The notes under the pieces are model-generated. The model ran no database searches. It was given only the letters and a program-made list of their open reading frames with translations, and was not told the DNA's origin. From Hyperoplus lanceolatus (Eukaryota > Chordata > Actinopteri > Uranoscopiformes > Ammodytidae), in contig CM049410.1 of assembly GCA_026929865.2 (NCBI GenBank), forward strand, positions 19,120,001 through 19,184,000: a DNA stretch of 64,000 nucleotides, read 5' to 3'. This document shows, one piece after another, positions 28,276 to 42,495 of the stretch; position 1 is the stretch's first letter, and every line of letters starts with the position of its first letter. The translations under genes and the position numbers were made by a program.

Positions 28276-30879
28276 AAAGAAATAAAGAGATGTGATTTGG
28301 AATTCAGCCTCTGTGTGTTCTTGCTGCTAGGGAGACTAGGGTGAACTGGTACACAGAAAGAGGAAGTTGGATCAACTCGGTTGGAGCTTTTGGGCTTGTG
28401 AGATCACAGAGCTGACAAGAAACATAAGCATGAAAGCGATGAGGTTCAGCACCCACCGAAATCAGACACACAACTCTGGGCTCTAGGCATCTCTCAAAGG
28501 CGCGTGTGTTGCGACAGGATGGAAAAGGGGATGGAGTAGAGAAGGGACTGTGTCAGAGGGCGGTGGAGAAGGAAGTTAAATACAGACATACAGAGCACCA
28601 ATGTGTGTTCCATGTCCTTCTGCTGCCTTCAACCCATCTGAAGGCTCCAGTGTGCCTGTGGCCCGGGCCAGAGGGGGAACAGGACTCCTCTCTGTGTTTC
28701 GCTGTAGCTTTTGAGAGGTCAGTCTCCTCACGGGTAACTTACTCTGTGTGTGCTTTTGGGGTTAGATGTGTGAGCCCAGGGCCCGAGGATAGGGCTGTGT
28801 GTTCATGTGCCACAGACAGGTTTGCACTGAAGGAGGAGTACCTTGATGTAGTTGATGAAGTAGGGTAGGTTTTCAAGATCCGACAGTGGCAATGACTGAG
28901 CACAGTGTAGTAAAGAATATTACACAGATTCTTTGAACTGGCTACTTGTTTCCATCATGCTGTCAAGATGATTTTAAGCAAAAGTATGACATGCTAAGAA
29001 AAATACAGTAGTTTTCCTGTATTCTCAAAATGACTACATTGAAAAAAGAAGAAGAATTGATAGGCAGAATTGATTAGCATTCAAATTGTAAACCTGGCCG
29101 CCAATACCGTGTGGGTGTATTGTCAAATAGTTTAATCATGCTGCATTCAAGTCACAGGTTTCCATCCAAACATATTTTGAAAAAGCAGTCAAATAAAATG
29201 CGAACCTCTGTGTGTTTCTTTCAGCTACAGTCATGCAAATATAATCAAAAGAGTGTAAAACGATAACTTTACTCTGCTACGTCGCATCCCATCCCAGATG
29301 GCATTAACTGTATTTGTTTTAAAAAAGAAAGCCTCGGTAAAGGAGAAAGTGATGAAGCCGAAGACGGGAGGGGCTGTCCTCAGGATCTCTTGTTCGAATG
29401 TTCCCTCTTGTGATTTCCCTGTCAAAAAAACAACAGTGGAAGAAAGAGTGAATGTGTTCTCTTTCACTACATTGTTCTAACAATTATTTTCCTACAGATT
29501 TTGTGGTTCAATCTAGCTTTGAAGGAGAAAGGAGCCTTGTTTTTGAGACACCATGGGCCTGTACCACCCTGTTCTTGTCATTAAGACACACTGAGCTCCC
29601 TTCGGGTTACTCTTTACTTCTTTTGTATTCTGTGTGTCAGTATGTCAGCTGTAACAACTAAGGAGAAGGAAGAAAAATAGTATTTTGACAAATAAGTAGC
29701 CAACTGATAATACAAAAAGCTTAAATAAATTAATTCAAATGAAACATTTGCAAAACACTAACAATAAAAAGCCCTGTGTGATGTATTTCTGTTCAAGCCA
29801 GTCTGGTTCAAGGTTTCCAAATCATGTCTATTATCGTAAAAAAAGACATCCTTTTAAATAGAGTGTCTCTCTAATAGTGCAGCAGACGGTTGTTAGTGGA
29901 AAGCAGAGGTGGGCTATCTGAGAGCTTTTTCTAATACAATACTGTTGTTTCATGGGATTTTTTTTTTGAGTGGCCATCTGTACTTTTCTTCTACATCCTT
30001 TTTCATTTTCCAAACGTTGGTCTGTACAAACTATACGTGTTGGCTCTTCCAGAGAGCAGGTGCATCCATTTGTTCCCTCTCTTTATCTGACAGCGGAGTC
30101 GTAAGGATTGTTAACTCAACCCTAGCAGTTCCTGTGTTGTCAGCAAAAACGCTGGCATGAGTGGATAGCACTGAAAGATACCCCTTCTCTCTCCTTACTG
30201 AGATGAAAGAAAAAAAAATATGGTTCAATTATAAGTTCTGTCAGGCCCAGTTTGAGTTGGTGATGGCCTGAACCGAGCTGCGGGTGAGAAAGTCAAGTAA
30301 TGACGTTCGAGACAAAGTCTGTGGGTGTCTGGCTTTTGCCTCATTCGTGTGTGAGAGAGCTTTGTTTAAAACTCAGACACACAAGGAGTGAAATGAAAAA
30401 AATAAATAGGAAATCTGGCTGTGAAAACAGTGAACTGAATCACTGGTAAAAAAAAGTCTTATTCAACTTTGTCAGTTAACTTAACAGGATACGTTTTGAT
30501 GTACTGTAGGATCCATGACTCACCGTTCAGGTAAGAAACGGAGAGAGGCACAGTGAATCAATGCAGTTAAAAGCAGTGATTTAGCCAGTCGATGTGTGCG
30601 TCAGCCGTGTGGGTTAAGAGCTGATGTCTGGGTCGCAGCTGCAGGTCTAAGAGGGATTTTGAAACTAAATAAAGTGGAGGTTTATTTGGGATCAGAAACG
30701 AAAAACACCTCAGTTATTATTGAGAAGCTTAAAGCTATAGTGGGTAACTTCATGAATGTCGATTACCTTCACGCCATCGACAAATGAGTTGATTCATGAA
30801 GTTGATTAAGCTGATCAGCTACACAACACTCTCTCTTTATTTCTCAGTGTGGCAGTGTTTACAAACTGGTGTCACCCCC
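28276..30879. other. Anonymous sequence without recognisable gene
   Basis: The longest frame is 120 codons (28506-28868 plus). It is rich in Cys, Val and Gly but matches no family I know and lacks a clear acceptor or donor. Nothing else was recognised. Confidence 0.35.
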
Positions 30880-30888
30880 TGAGACTGG

Positions 30889-31262
30889 TAGCCTGGTGCT
30901 ACCAGACCATCGTACTTCATTTCATTTGTACAGAAGGTCTGGCAGTGCTTTAATTGGCAAACGTTCACTCATGGAGGCGGGTGTCTGTTAAAGTTTAAAA
31001 CTATTGGATCTGCCCAGTGCCACTCTGGATTAGCCAACCAATCGCATAACGTTTGGTCGTCACGTGTGTCATGAGCCGGCTTCTGGCAACTGAAACTGGA
31101 GCGCGACTTCGACGTCATCGTTCTCAGCCACTCGCTCTGTTCGCTGATTGGACCGGCTGTCGAATCTCCAGCAAAACTGGGAAATGGGCTGTACACCCAG
31201 ACTGACTACTGAAGGGAAAATAAAATTTGGCCGGAAGTAGGCGGGCGGGCGGAGCCAGGCTA
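30889..31262. mobile_element. DNA transposon (MITE) with 9-bp target duplication
   Basis: The ends TAGCCTGG and CCAGGCTA are inverse repeats. Both flanks carry TGAGACTGG (30880-30888 and 31263-31271), a perfect 9-bp direct duplication. The interior is GC-richer than its surroundings, includes CCGGAAGTAG and a GGCGGGCGGGCGG run near the right end, and encodes no transposase. Ends and target-site length resemble the element at 50010-52310 (TAGTCT... ends, 9-bp duplication). The superfamily is not assigned; 8-9 bp duplications occur in several. Confidence 0.75.
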
Positions 31263-31271
31263 TGAGACTGG

Positions 31272-34200
31272 CACAGTAGCTCAGAAAAATCCCAAGAAGC
31301 GCCCAAGAAATGTTTCAGTCTTTAGTTCTACTGCTTAGAAAAAAAACTGAACGTACAGCAGAAGGAATAGAATCCATCAGCGATCACCGAACGCTTACCT
31401 CATGTACAACGTAGATGCACCGACAGTGTTGTTTTGATAACTCGGAATTCCTTGTGGTGGCAACTGAAGTTAAGCACTATAGCTTTAAGATAGAAGAAGT
31501 TGCGCAGGGGAGAAAAAACATAGATGACACAAAGCTGGTACAAAGCATACTGACTGAGACTGTGGCAAGAATAAACAAGGTCAGTTTCGCTAGAGCTGCT
31601 TAGCCAACATATGGTAAGAAGGTGATAATCTGACTTTTTAATCAAAAGGCCAGGCTACTATACTGATATAGGAAAGAGGACAGCTGAATGATAGCATCCA
31701 TTGTGACTCAGACGCTACGTCAATAGTGGCATCACAAAGGCCCACCTTCGGCATCATCATCACCAATGCCATCAGGGCTATCTGGGTTGCTCCCATCAAT
31801 ATCCAGCCTCCTCTCCGCACAGCACCCACGGTTCAATAAGACACACAGTAAAAAAGAGGAGCATGTGCCTCAGATGCAGCCCTCCAGACGGTGGAGGTTA
31901 TACTGTGATCACCATGGATTAGATGTCATTCCAGCCTGATCAATTGGGTAGATGGAGGTGGGGGGTTGGTGGCTTGGTAAAGGGGTGGGGGAAGGTTTGG
32001 TACAACCTCCCGCAGCAGGCTGTTATATCTCTGATAGCTGATATCTGGGAGACAGAAGAGGAGCTGTTTTTATACCACGCAGGAGATAGAAACAGATGCG
32101 GACCACAAAAGGACGAGCACATGAATGGAAGCTGAAAAACACAGACAATCGCCAATGAATACAAAAGAGCCTTCTCTCCACTAAGTGGCAGAACTTTGTA
32201 ACAAAAAGAAATCCAAATGTTTTGTCATGCTGGTTACGGAAGAGTACTATGGCCATGGGAGAGAGAAAATAAATTAGGAGGTAGAGATTTTTTACATTCC
32301 ATTTTTTTCTGCAGGTACACCATTGTTGGAGAAAATGTGTTAGGCATCCTCTCTTCAAGAAGAATTAGGTCAAGTGCAAGACAAGTGTGCCTGTTGAGAC
32401 AATCACACATTCAATCTACTGACAGAAGTTTGAAGCATGCAGCAACAAAGACAAGCTCATCTTCCTTGTTAAGTAGATTTAGGGCAAATATTTGTGGATA
32501 GGAGCTGTTAAGAGAAAAAAATAACTATACTCCACACACAATTAACACACTGAAAGCAAAAGTCTCGCTGTGATGGAGAGGAGAAACTAGCAGGTACAGG
32601 GTAACAAGTTCCCTTCAACCTCCCAATAGCAAAACTAAATCAAATATCTGCGGGGTGCCTGCCTTACCTGACAGCTGTTAATGTAACATATTCATCATTC
32701 GGGAGACAGCAGCGGCAGCAAAAATGTCTTCAGTTGGCAGTTTGAGTTCTTTTTTTGAGATCTATGCATTTTCTCCAAAACCGTCTTCTCGGGTAACATT
32801 TATGCTACAATAGGCCACAATGATTTTTTTTTATTCTAAGCATTAGCTTTATACTACCAGTAAGATCAAAAGGTCCCTTGTGTTGTCCTAGAACTGGACA
32901 GACAGTAAAAACATATTCAGATTTTGAAAAAGAAACCTTGGATGCAATGACCTCAGACAGTGATATTTCCCATCACATTTGACTGGTGGAGAAAGCATCT
33001 GAACTACTGTGGAGCTTTACTACAGCTAAACTACTGGATAATGCTCAAAGTAAGGGTAAACTGTGCTAAAGCATGCAATATGAGTAAAAAGCTTTTTAAG
33101 TGTACAGGGCTTGAAATTTTGCCGCAGAATAATCCCTGGCGGCTAAATATTTGTTACTTCACCTTATGCATTAAATTCATTCAGAATTTGCAAATAAACC
33201 AACAAATAAAACACAAAATAGCCTGCAATGAGATGTGTCACTGAAGCGCTGCCTGGGATTCCACTTTAAAAGTTTCAAAAGTGTCCATAAAAGTTCTGTC
33301 AATTTACTTCACAAATTGCCTATAAAACTGTTTTTTCATCATCCTGGCGGAGAAAAGCCTGGACAGTAATGAGGACGAGAGCTCGACACACACTAATACA
33401 ACATGTTCTCCTGTCTGTCAATATCGATGACTATTAAGCCATTGTGCAATGCAATTATGCCACCATGATACTGTCAGCTCCTCTTAAAGACTGAACTAAA
33501 TGAAGGGCTGTATGTGTAACAGGGCGTTGTTGGAAATAAAACATGCATCAAACCATATCTAAATAAAATAATGTAAACATAAACACACGGTACAACACAC
33601 ACTATTTGCATATTCATGAGAGCAATCTATAAGAGCACAATATTGAATGTTTCTGATCAAGTCATTTTCATTTTAGCCCCCACCCTTCATCCGGAGTGGA
33701 GTTGGACCCAAACAAGAGGTCTATTTAGTGTTTGTTGTTGTTGTCTTTGAGTGGTGGTGGTGGGAGGGGGGGGGGGGGTTAACCTGGCCCAACACACTGA
33801 GCCAGTGTGCAAACCCAGAGCGGCGTCATTCACCGGCAGCTCAGCAGCATAAACGCACCACTGTGTGTGCGTGTGTGTTTTGGGTAAATGAAAACGCCGC
33901 TCCAACACTGGGGCCACTGTCAGTGCAAGTCATTGACACATGTGTGAGTGAGTGGGTGTGAGGGTATCTATGGCTCTATGGGGGCAGTGAGGCAGACGTC
34001 TGGGTGCTTTCTCTTAATTAGGATAATGCTATAACAACAAATCAAGATGAGATCATATTCAATTTTCAACGCTGACTCTGAATGTGCCACAGCCCTCTGC
34101 TTCTATACTGTGTGTAGGTGACGAACTCTCTATCCCTCGCGAATGCCATTTGCTGCTCTAACTTCTCACTGCCAGATCACCTTCTATCTGGGCACAGATC

Positions 34201-35164
34201 TGGGAGGGGACGTCGAGGTGTAAAAAGTGGTCATAAGAAGAAGGGAGGGGAGAAAGTGAAACTTAAAGCCAGCCTCTGCCTGTGTCAGCAGTGTCATTTA
34301 TCCAGCTCTGCATGTGTGGTGAGGAACAGGCTGCCTCTGCTAGAGTAGATATCCGGGCACTGCACCTCCGGTCAAACATGGCTGAAGGGCCGCTGTTCAT
34401 GTCTTTTTATAGAAATCTTTCCCATTTCCTTTTACTTGTCAAGCAAGGCCCTTCACAGCTTCTCACCTGTGAGAGTGTGTCAAGGCAATTGAGAGTTTAT
34501 CAAGCTTGCTTATGATACATCTCAACAAATATGAACCAGCTAATTATATCCCCCAGCAGGACATGGTCAACAAAATAAAATGCTGTGAAGATAACGTAAA
34601 GCTGTAAGATTTTCAATTAAAAAAAATGTTTTCACATTATTTGTCACATCATGTCCACAACCAGTCCACTTAAATTTGACTCTGACTAGACTTCTTCTCT
34701 AATAACTATTTTGAGTCTATACTGACTGCTAACACTAAACTACTAATAATTAAGACATGGCGGAGCAATAAATAGACAGCAAACTCCTGTTACATAGTTG
34801 CATAGTACAGTACTTTAGCAGCTGCTTTAACACTAGCTAAAGCTTTTGATGAAGTATCTCACAACATTTGATGCAATCATTGTACGAGTGACTTCAGAAA
34901 GCACAACCCACCCGCATACAAGTGTTTCTCTGCCTGTCCATGAGCGTTGGATAGGGATGTCCTCCATTGCCAAGCTTCCCACAAATTGGGAATTAACTGT
35001 CTGTTTGTCCTGGCAGTAGGCAAAGAGATCAGCCATGACCTCACTGTTTGAGCACAAAACTTTTTCCGCAAATCCAACTGAAGGTCACTGTCTGTGCAAC
35101 TCTGGATAATTTCAGTTTAGGATGAAATCAAAGATAGCCGTCACACAGAGAGTAAGAGATAAAG
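31272..35164. other. Anonymous sequence with a poly-G run
   Basis: About 3.9 kb with no recognised gene. A run of 13 G lies at 33766-33778. Frames near 32.0-32.5 kb (up to 111 codons) have no family signature. Confidence 0.35.
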
Positions 35165-35230
35165 AGTGGGAGAGAGAGAGAGACAGACAGAAAGAGAGAA
35201 AGAAAGAGAGAGAGAAAGAGAGAGAGAAAA
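35165..35230. repeat. GA-rich low-complexity tract
   Basis: GAGA units mixed with GACA and GAAA over about 65 bp. Confidence 0.9.
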
Positions 35231-35790
35231 GATAGTGAGGTCAACAAACATCCAAAAGTGTATAAATTCAGTCTTGGGCCTGGAGGGCTCCAGCTGTGTG
35301 CGTGCGGGCTGGTCACCTTGGCTCAGCGGGCGATGATACCAAAGATAACAACGTCAGAGAGGAGGATCAAAAGAGGGTCAAAGCAGGATAACAGAAGGCA
35401 TCCAGAAGAGCAGATGAACAAAATCACAGAGGAAATGATGAGGTGATACGAGGGCAAGAAGCTGGAAACAAAATGCAAACGTAGATTTTTAAACAAAAGG
35501 AAGAAACATTATGCCTTGAACATGGACATATTTACCCAAAAAGAGTCTTAACCAACAGTGGCAGTAAGCATGGTGCCCAAGAGACCAGCAGGATTTAAGA
35601 AAAAGGCTTGAGGCTCTTCAGTCAAGACAGAGTGTTCTTTTAAAGACACCAAGAGGACTGTCACTCTAAACCACTCAGCTTTATGTCTTTTAAGGGTCGG
35701 AAACAGTTCACGCTTATACCCAGCAAGATATGTGGAGATTTCGCTTTCTAGGTTTCCAAATGATGCTTTCTCTTTCTCTGTCTCTCTCTT

Positions 35791-35903
35791 TATTCAATTC
35801 AATTCAATTCAATTCAATTCAATTCAATTCAATTCAATTCAATTCAATTCAATTCAATTCAATTCAATTCAATTCAATTCAATTCAATTCAATTCAATTC
35901 AAT
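35791..35903. repeat. (ATTCA)n pentanucleotide array, about 22 units
   Basis: Very regular repetition of AATTC pentamers between a CT-rich stretch and ATCATTACATG. Because the unit is five bases long, all frames across it stay open and give Gln-Phe-Asn-Ser-Ile repeats. These are not proteins. Confidence 0.97.
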
Positions 35904-36653
<750 letters not shown>

Positions 36654-36952
36654 TATCTCACAAAAGTGAGTACACCCCTCACATTTCTTCAAATATTTCA
36701 TTATATCTTTCCATGGGACAACACTGAATAAATGACACTTTGATACAATGTAAAGTAGTCAGTGTACAGCTTGTATAACAGTGTAAATTTACTGTCCCCT
36801 CAAAATAACTCGACACACAGCCATTAATGTCTAAACTGCTGGCAACAAAAGTGAGTACACCCCTAAGAAAAAATGTCCAAATTGGGCCCAAAGTGTCAAT
36901 ATTTTGTTTTGCCATCATTATTTTCCAGCACTACCTTAACCCTCTTGGGCAT

Positions 36953-37718
36953 GTAGTTCACTAGAGCTTCACAGGTTGCAACTGGAACCCTCTTCTACCC
37001 ATTCATGACGACATCAAGGAGCTGGTGGATATTAGAGTCCTTGCGCTCCTCCATCTCCCGTTTTAGGATGCCCCAAAGATGCTCAATAGGGTTTAAGACT
37101 GGAGACATGCTTGGCCAGTCCATAACCTTTACCCTCAGCTTCTTTAGCAAGCCAGTGGTCGTTCGGAGGGGTGTTTGGGGTCGTTATCATGTTGCAGTAC
37201 TGCCCTGCGGCCCAGTTTATGAAGGGAGGGGATCATGCTCTGCTTCAGTATGTCACAGTACATGTTAGAATTCAATGAACTGTAGATCCCCAGTGCTGGC
37301 AGCACTCATGCAGCCCCAGACCATGACACTCCAACCGCCATGCTTGACTCTAGGCAAGACACACTTGTCTTTGTACTCCTCACCTGGTTGCCGCTCCACA
37401 CTCTTAACACCATCTGAACCAAATACATGTATTTTGGTCTCATCAGACCACAGGACATGGTTGCAGTAATCCATGTCCGTAGTCTGTTTGTCTTCAGCAA
37501 ACTTTTTGTGGGGTTTCTTGTGCATCATCTTTAGAATAGGCTTCCTTCTGGTTTGACAGCCATGCAGACCAGTATGATGCAGAGTGCGGCGTATGGTCTG
37601 AGCACTGACAGGTTGACCCCCCACCCCTTCAAGCCCTTCAGCAATGCTGGCAGCACTCATACGTCTATTTTCCAAAGCCAACCTCTGTGTACGACGCTGA
37701 CCATGTGCACTCAACCTT
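36953..37718 (-). pseudogene. Tc1 transposase, N-truncated, minus strand
   Basis: From 37718 leftward the frame gives LRRLSAHGQRRTQRLALENR (second helix-turn-helix region), VLWSDETKIHVFGSDG with the first catalytic Asp, and MVWGCMSAASTG, then a stop at about 37265. Downstream it continues as a QHDNDPKHT block (second Asp). A later frame carries SPVLNPIEHLWG, with the catalytic Glu kept but the usual SPDLN changed to SPVLN. The first DNA-binding helices and the start codon are missing, and stops interrupt it. Confidence 0.85.
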
Positions 37719-38261
37719 CGTAAACTGGGCCGCAGGGTGGTATTGCAATATGATAACGACCCCAAACACACCTCCAAGACGACCAGTGGCTTGCTAAAAA
37801 AGCTGAGGGTAAAGGTTATGGCCTGGCCAAGCATGTCTCCAGACCTAAACCATATTGAGCATCTTTGGGGCTTCTTAAAACGGAAGGTGGAGGAGCGCAA
37901 GGTCTTTAATATCCACCAGCTCTGTGATGCAGTCATAAATGGGTGGAAGAGGGTTCCAGTTGCAACCTGTGAAGCTCTAGTGAACTCCATGCCCAAGAGG
38001 GGTAAGGCAGTGCTGGAAAATAATGGTGGCCACACAAAATATTTACACTTTGGGCCCAATTTTTTAATTTTTTTAAGGGGTGTACTCACTTTTGTTGCCA
38101 GCAGTTTAGACATTAATGGCTGTGTGTCGAGTTATTTTGAGGGGACAGTAAATTTACACTGTTATACAAGCTGTACACTGTCTACTTTACATTGTATCAA
38201 AGTGTCATTTCTTCAGTGTTGTCCCATGGAAAGATATAAAGAAAAATGTGAAGAAATGTGA
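37719..38261 (+). pseudogene. Tc1 transposase C-terminal half, plus strand, stop lost
   Basis: The frame reads QYDNDPKHTSK, MSPDLNHIEHLWGFLKRKVE and VATCEALVNSMPKR, then NNGGHTKY, where the family normally stops. Here the stop position reads TTA, so the frame runs on through the terminal repeat to 38261. It is the inverted copy of the 3' half of the 36953-37718 pseudogene. It lacks the first catalytic Asp and the DNA-binding domain. Confidence 0.85.
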
Positions 38262-38289
38262 GGGGTGTACTCACTTTTGTGAGATACTG

Positions 38290-38510
<221 letters not shown>

Positions 38511-40062
38511 TTTCTATATATTTTGAAAATCTTTAACCTTAAACAAATTATTATTATTATTATGGTTCAGATGAAGCATTGTAGGTGAGGTGATAAAAAA
38601 ATTATCAAAGCATTGATATAATTCTATCAATGTTTTAGTAGTTTTTAATGTTTTATATTATTTGATCAAACATTTCTGGTTACATAATAATTTCATTCAC
38701 TCATCTATCTCTCTCACTCTCTCTCTGTGTCTCTCACCATTCGTGCCAACATCTTACTTTCTCTCACACGAGCTGAATCCCTAAGGGAAATGAAAAAGTG
38801 CTTAGTGAGACAGTTCGCTCATGCATCATTATCCATAATATGTACAATGCTACTGAGAAATGACATTTTACACAATAAATAAAATTAATGTGTATGAAGG
38901 CATAATGCAACTATTGAACAACTGCAGATCAACCAATTTCAAGTCACACGTTGAACTATACAGCATGGCTTTGACAGACCTGGCTCTGTTATTTAATAAT
39001 GCAGCAACTTGAAACTTTTTAAAAGTATTTGTTTCCCCTTGTGTTGGCAAAACATGTTCAAGATTAAGATTAATCTTTTTGCATACAGTCAATCCAGAAC
39101 CTGCTAACCATGAGTTTGGAAGGCAGGTCAGACTGCTTAATGTGAGTTGCACCCAAAATTAGGGCACTTCAACATGGGCATATGCTCATTAACTAAATGA
39201 AATATGCACAGTGCCTCGGTTAAAGTTACTTCGAGCTATGCACATGTTCTCTAGGAGAATGTCAAATGCTTTTAACTTCGGAAGGTCTACTCTGTGTTTT
39301 TACTGAGAAACCATTACACTCGCAAATCAAAACAGGAGAGGGGAAGTTATTCGATCCTTGCCTTCTAATTTTTATTCACAATAACCATGTCGCTGGCTTA
39401 ACCGTAACTAGTATGGTTTGTAGGTGACAGCCAACAACTGAGGACGCAATACCAAGGTTTCCAAAGTAGAAACTGTAATTCTAAATGTATGTCACACATG
39501 TCCAAACAGACTGTGATTACTTCCCTGTATTCTTAAAACCAAAAGTCCTAACAAACAGATAAATACATCAAATAAATAAGGAAAATAAACCAAAACTTTG
39601 AGAAACGTATTGCACACTTAATCATAACTCAATGACAAATTGCCGCATTTATCATCCACGGCCATTCAGCGAGAGTAGTCAGCTCTAAAAAGTGCTGTCC
39701 ATAAATAAAGTCTGTGTAAAGAGAGAAGCCACACTACGTCATTTTCTATCAACACTACGATATTCCACTTGATTTATCAGACCTCTTACTCATTACAACA
39801 ACTCCTCCTCCTGAGCAACAAAATTGTAGCAAAAGAGGTGTTCTGTAAAAAATAAATCCAATACAATCAAGTGACAGTTTCACATTCTCCCCTGAGACCC
39901 TGTTCACTTTATGAGGGCGGACTTTTTGCAAAATCTGAACACCAACATTCCCTCGATCAGTTATGGTTATTGTTTAGCGCTGATAAACAAAGGCTGTAAA
40001 ACTTTCCTCCCTGACCAAAAGGATATTAAATCATTATTGGTTCCAGTAGACCATATCTGATT

Positions 40063-40064
<2 letters not shown>
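38511..40064. other. Anonymous sequence without recognisable gene
   Basis: AT-rich DNA with a short ATT run near 38549. No gene or repeat terminus was recognised. Confidence 0.4.

Positions 40065-40124
<60 letters not shown>
40065..40124. repeat. (GT)n microsatellite
   Basis: A pure GT array of about 60 bp. Confidence 0.96.
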
Positions 40125-40126
<2 letters not shown>

Positions 40127-41095
40127 CTGATGTTCTTTATGAAAAGACATCCTTCATCATGTCCCAGGATCGTCAGATTTCTGGCCACTTCACAAGGTCA
40201 TGTAACCTAGCCTATACCCTGTGTGACAACCCAGTTCTAAAATGTAATTTCATGCCTGTCAGAAGAACATGGGAGTAGTAATAGGAAATAGTGGGATGCA
40301 CATTTGCAAATGATAACAATGCAACAATATCCCAATTGTCATTCAAATTGATATTATCTGCTACTATTTCTCGTTATCAAAGGTGAAAGAAACCCCACAA
40401 GGTCTGATACGGCCACTTGCATTTACATGTTCAATATTTGTTTTTGTTTTTTTTGCAGTACAATTTGTTTTATTCTTCAATGGAAAGCGAGTAATTTTAT
40501 TAACTCAGGATGGGGGCATAATGTGTGGTACAGAGAAAATCAGCAAAGTAAATGTTGCCAATATCGACCAGCAGCTGACAATGAATATAGGTAACTTGGA
40601 AGGTTGTTCGTGGATAGTTTTGGTTGGAATATAGGCTACAAACGCAGTCCTAAAAGAAATATCCACAACCAGCGTCATGGTAATGTTTGTAATACTTCCT
40701 TTTGTTATAATAATTCAGTAACTTCTTCCTTCATCACTCACAAAACAGTTGAAAGTATTTTATATCCGACGGAGCACAAGTGGGGAGAAGGGGGATTAGA
40801 CGCGCGGTGCGGCTGATGCGCAAGTACGCATAACCCCTACAATTCGTAGTATTTATCGAGACCAATGGTGCAGTTTATCCACCGATACAGCGAAAGCGAA
40901 TCTCGAAACACAAACTTTACGACACGAGATTTTTAATTGACTTCAGTCTTCCATGTACCCATCAAACCTGTGGCCTACACCTGAAACTATCGCAACAAGA
41001 TCAATACGAGTCTAATCCAAACTTTTGCAGAGACAGCACTCTCTGCCTCACGTTTGACAGTAGGGCCTACAACACAATAGTAAAGGGCTTTTTAT
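40125..41095. other. Anonymous sequence, rising CpG content rightward
   Basis: No gene recognised. CpG dinucleotides become more frequent from about 40770 (for example GACGCGCGGTGCGG at 40799), leading into the candidate promoter. Confidence 0.35.
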
Positions 41096-41260
41096 CCTAC
41101 CTGTCCCGTTTCCGACTTTCCCGGTGCTCGCCCGTGCCCAGCAACAGTGGAAACAGATTGGTACAGACTGGCTGCCAACGCAAAAAGCAGAGCTGTCCAG
41201 TGCAGCGGTTCTATCAAGTCAAACACAGTGACGCAAATTGACGCCGGAAGTGTTTTTCAA
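41096..41260 (-). promoter_or_regulatory. Candidate TATA-less promoter and noncoding first exon
   Basis: Read on the minus strand, an ETS core (ACTTCCGGCGTC at 41243-41254) precedes about 150 bp of CpG-containing sequence that ends CGGAAACGGGACAG followed by GTAGGA, a good splice donor near 41104. This is the usual order of a housekeeping-type promoter and untranslated first exon. No ATG-led frame of note lies in the exon. CCGGAAGT also occurs in repeats in this window, so a repeat origin is possible. Confidence 0.3.
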
Positions 41261-41299
41261 CAATAAAGGCGTAAATGTGTTCGGACCAGTAGAGAAGCA

Positions 41300-42495
41300 G
41301 AGCAGTTATGCCAAGTGAAAACACGTAAAAAGAAAATGTATAACATAGCTCAACAACAACCTAATGTAAATGGCTATTTTATTTTAATTTTCGCCTACTT
41401 CATGTCTCAAGAGCCAAAAATGAACTCCACCTTTATTTTGAAATAGCCTACCTGTCCAGACGTCTTTGATTTTTTTCACGAGTGCTGCTTGACTCAGTTC
41501 AGAGTTCACCACTTTAGCGGTGCATCATCACGGACCCAAAGTGTGCTTTACACTTGTGACTGTAATGAACAATGACGATATCGATATTACAACCCTATTT
41601 ACATTAACATCATAGGGCAACACAGTCTGGAAAAACTTTTTCACAAGCCTCTCTTACTCTATCCCCAAACATGGGGAAGATAATGTATGGCTTCCATGTG
41701 ACAGTAGCCCACCATTCATTTTCAAATACGGTTTCACTCATAGGCTATTTAAATAAGAAGTTGAACAAAATAATTGATCTTGTTTCTTAATTAAAGTTAA
41801 TGTGTCTGCTACTCTCAGACTGTTAATCTTTTTTCTTTTTTAAAAGCATAACAGTTGACCCCATATCATAGTGGCAGTTTGATCTGCCTAAAAATGAACT
41901 GTGACCAACAGTGTGTAGTCTAGTCAATGAGGTGTTTATGCTTGCAGGTTGGAACAGTTTCCCACACTCCAAAATAGTAACTGCAGGAACAATAAACATC
42001 CTTCAGTGCCAGCCTAGTTCTTTTCATCCAAGAAAAACATTGTTTAATAAGCCTAGTTTGCTGATTATGTGGTTTACAATTTTGGGCAGTTTTAGGGCCC
42101 TTTTAATATTTAATTTGTTCCATTAAATTCCATTTTCCTGTCTGGTTGTAAGCTGATTTTAATCTGAAATTATTAACAAATAGTCCGATTGCACTGATTG
42201 TTTGCCGGGCCCTTTTACAGTAGCCTGACTGACGGAACGGCGAAGAACAGGTTGTCACCAACAGTGAGGAGATGGATACTCTTGGCTCTTCCATTTATGA
42301 TAAGTAGACATCTCCTTGCAAATGTGCTGGCACACGAACAAGCAGTGATCATAAAAATAACCCACCGGGGAACCACAGTAAACGAAACACAACACCTTTG
42401 GCTCTCTCCACTTGTATGTTGGTGTCCAGCGTTTGAAGAATGAAACGGCCAGAATCATGGCTCCTTTGTCTCATTTTATTATTTATTTCATTTTA
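41300..42495. other. Anonymous sequence without recognisable gene
   Basis: AT-rich DNA. Frames no longer than 81 codons have no family signature. Confidence 0.4.

Noticed and set aside
28506..28868. 120-codon frame on the plus strand
   Set aside because: No family signature and no clear splice or promoter context.
37265..38113. 282-codon minus-strand frame as one intact gene
   Set aside because: Its first half is the antisense of the right-arm transposase and its second half is the left-arm transposase. The long frame is a by-product of the inverted duplication.
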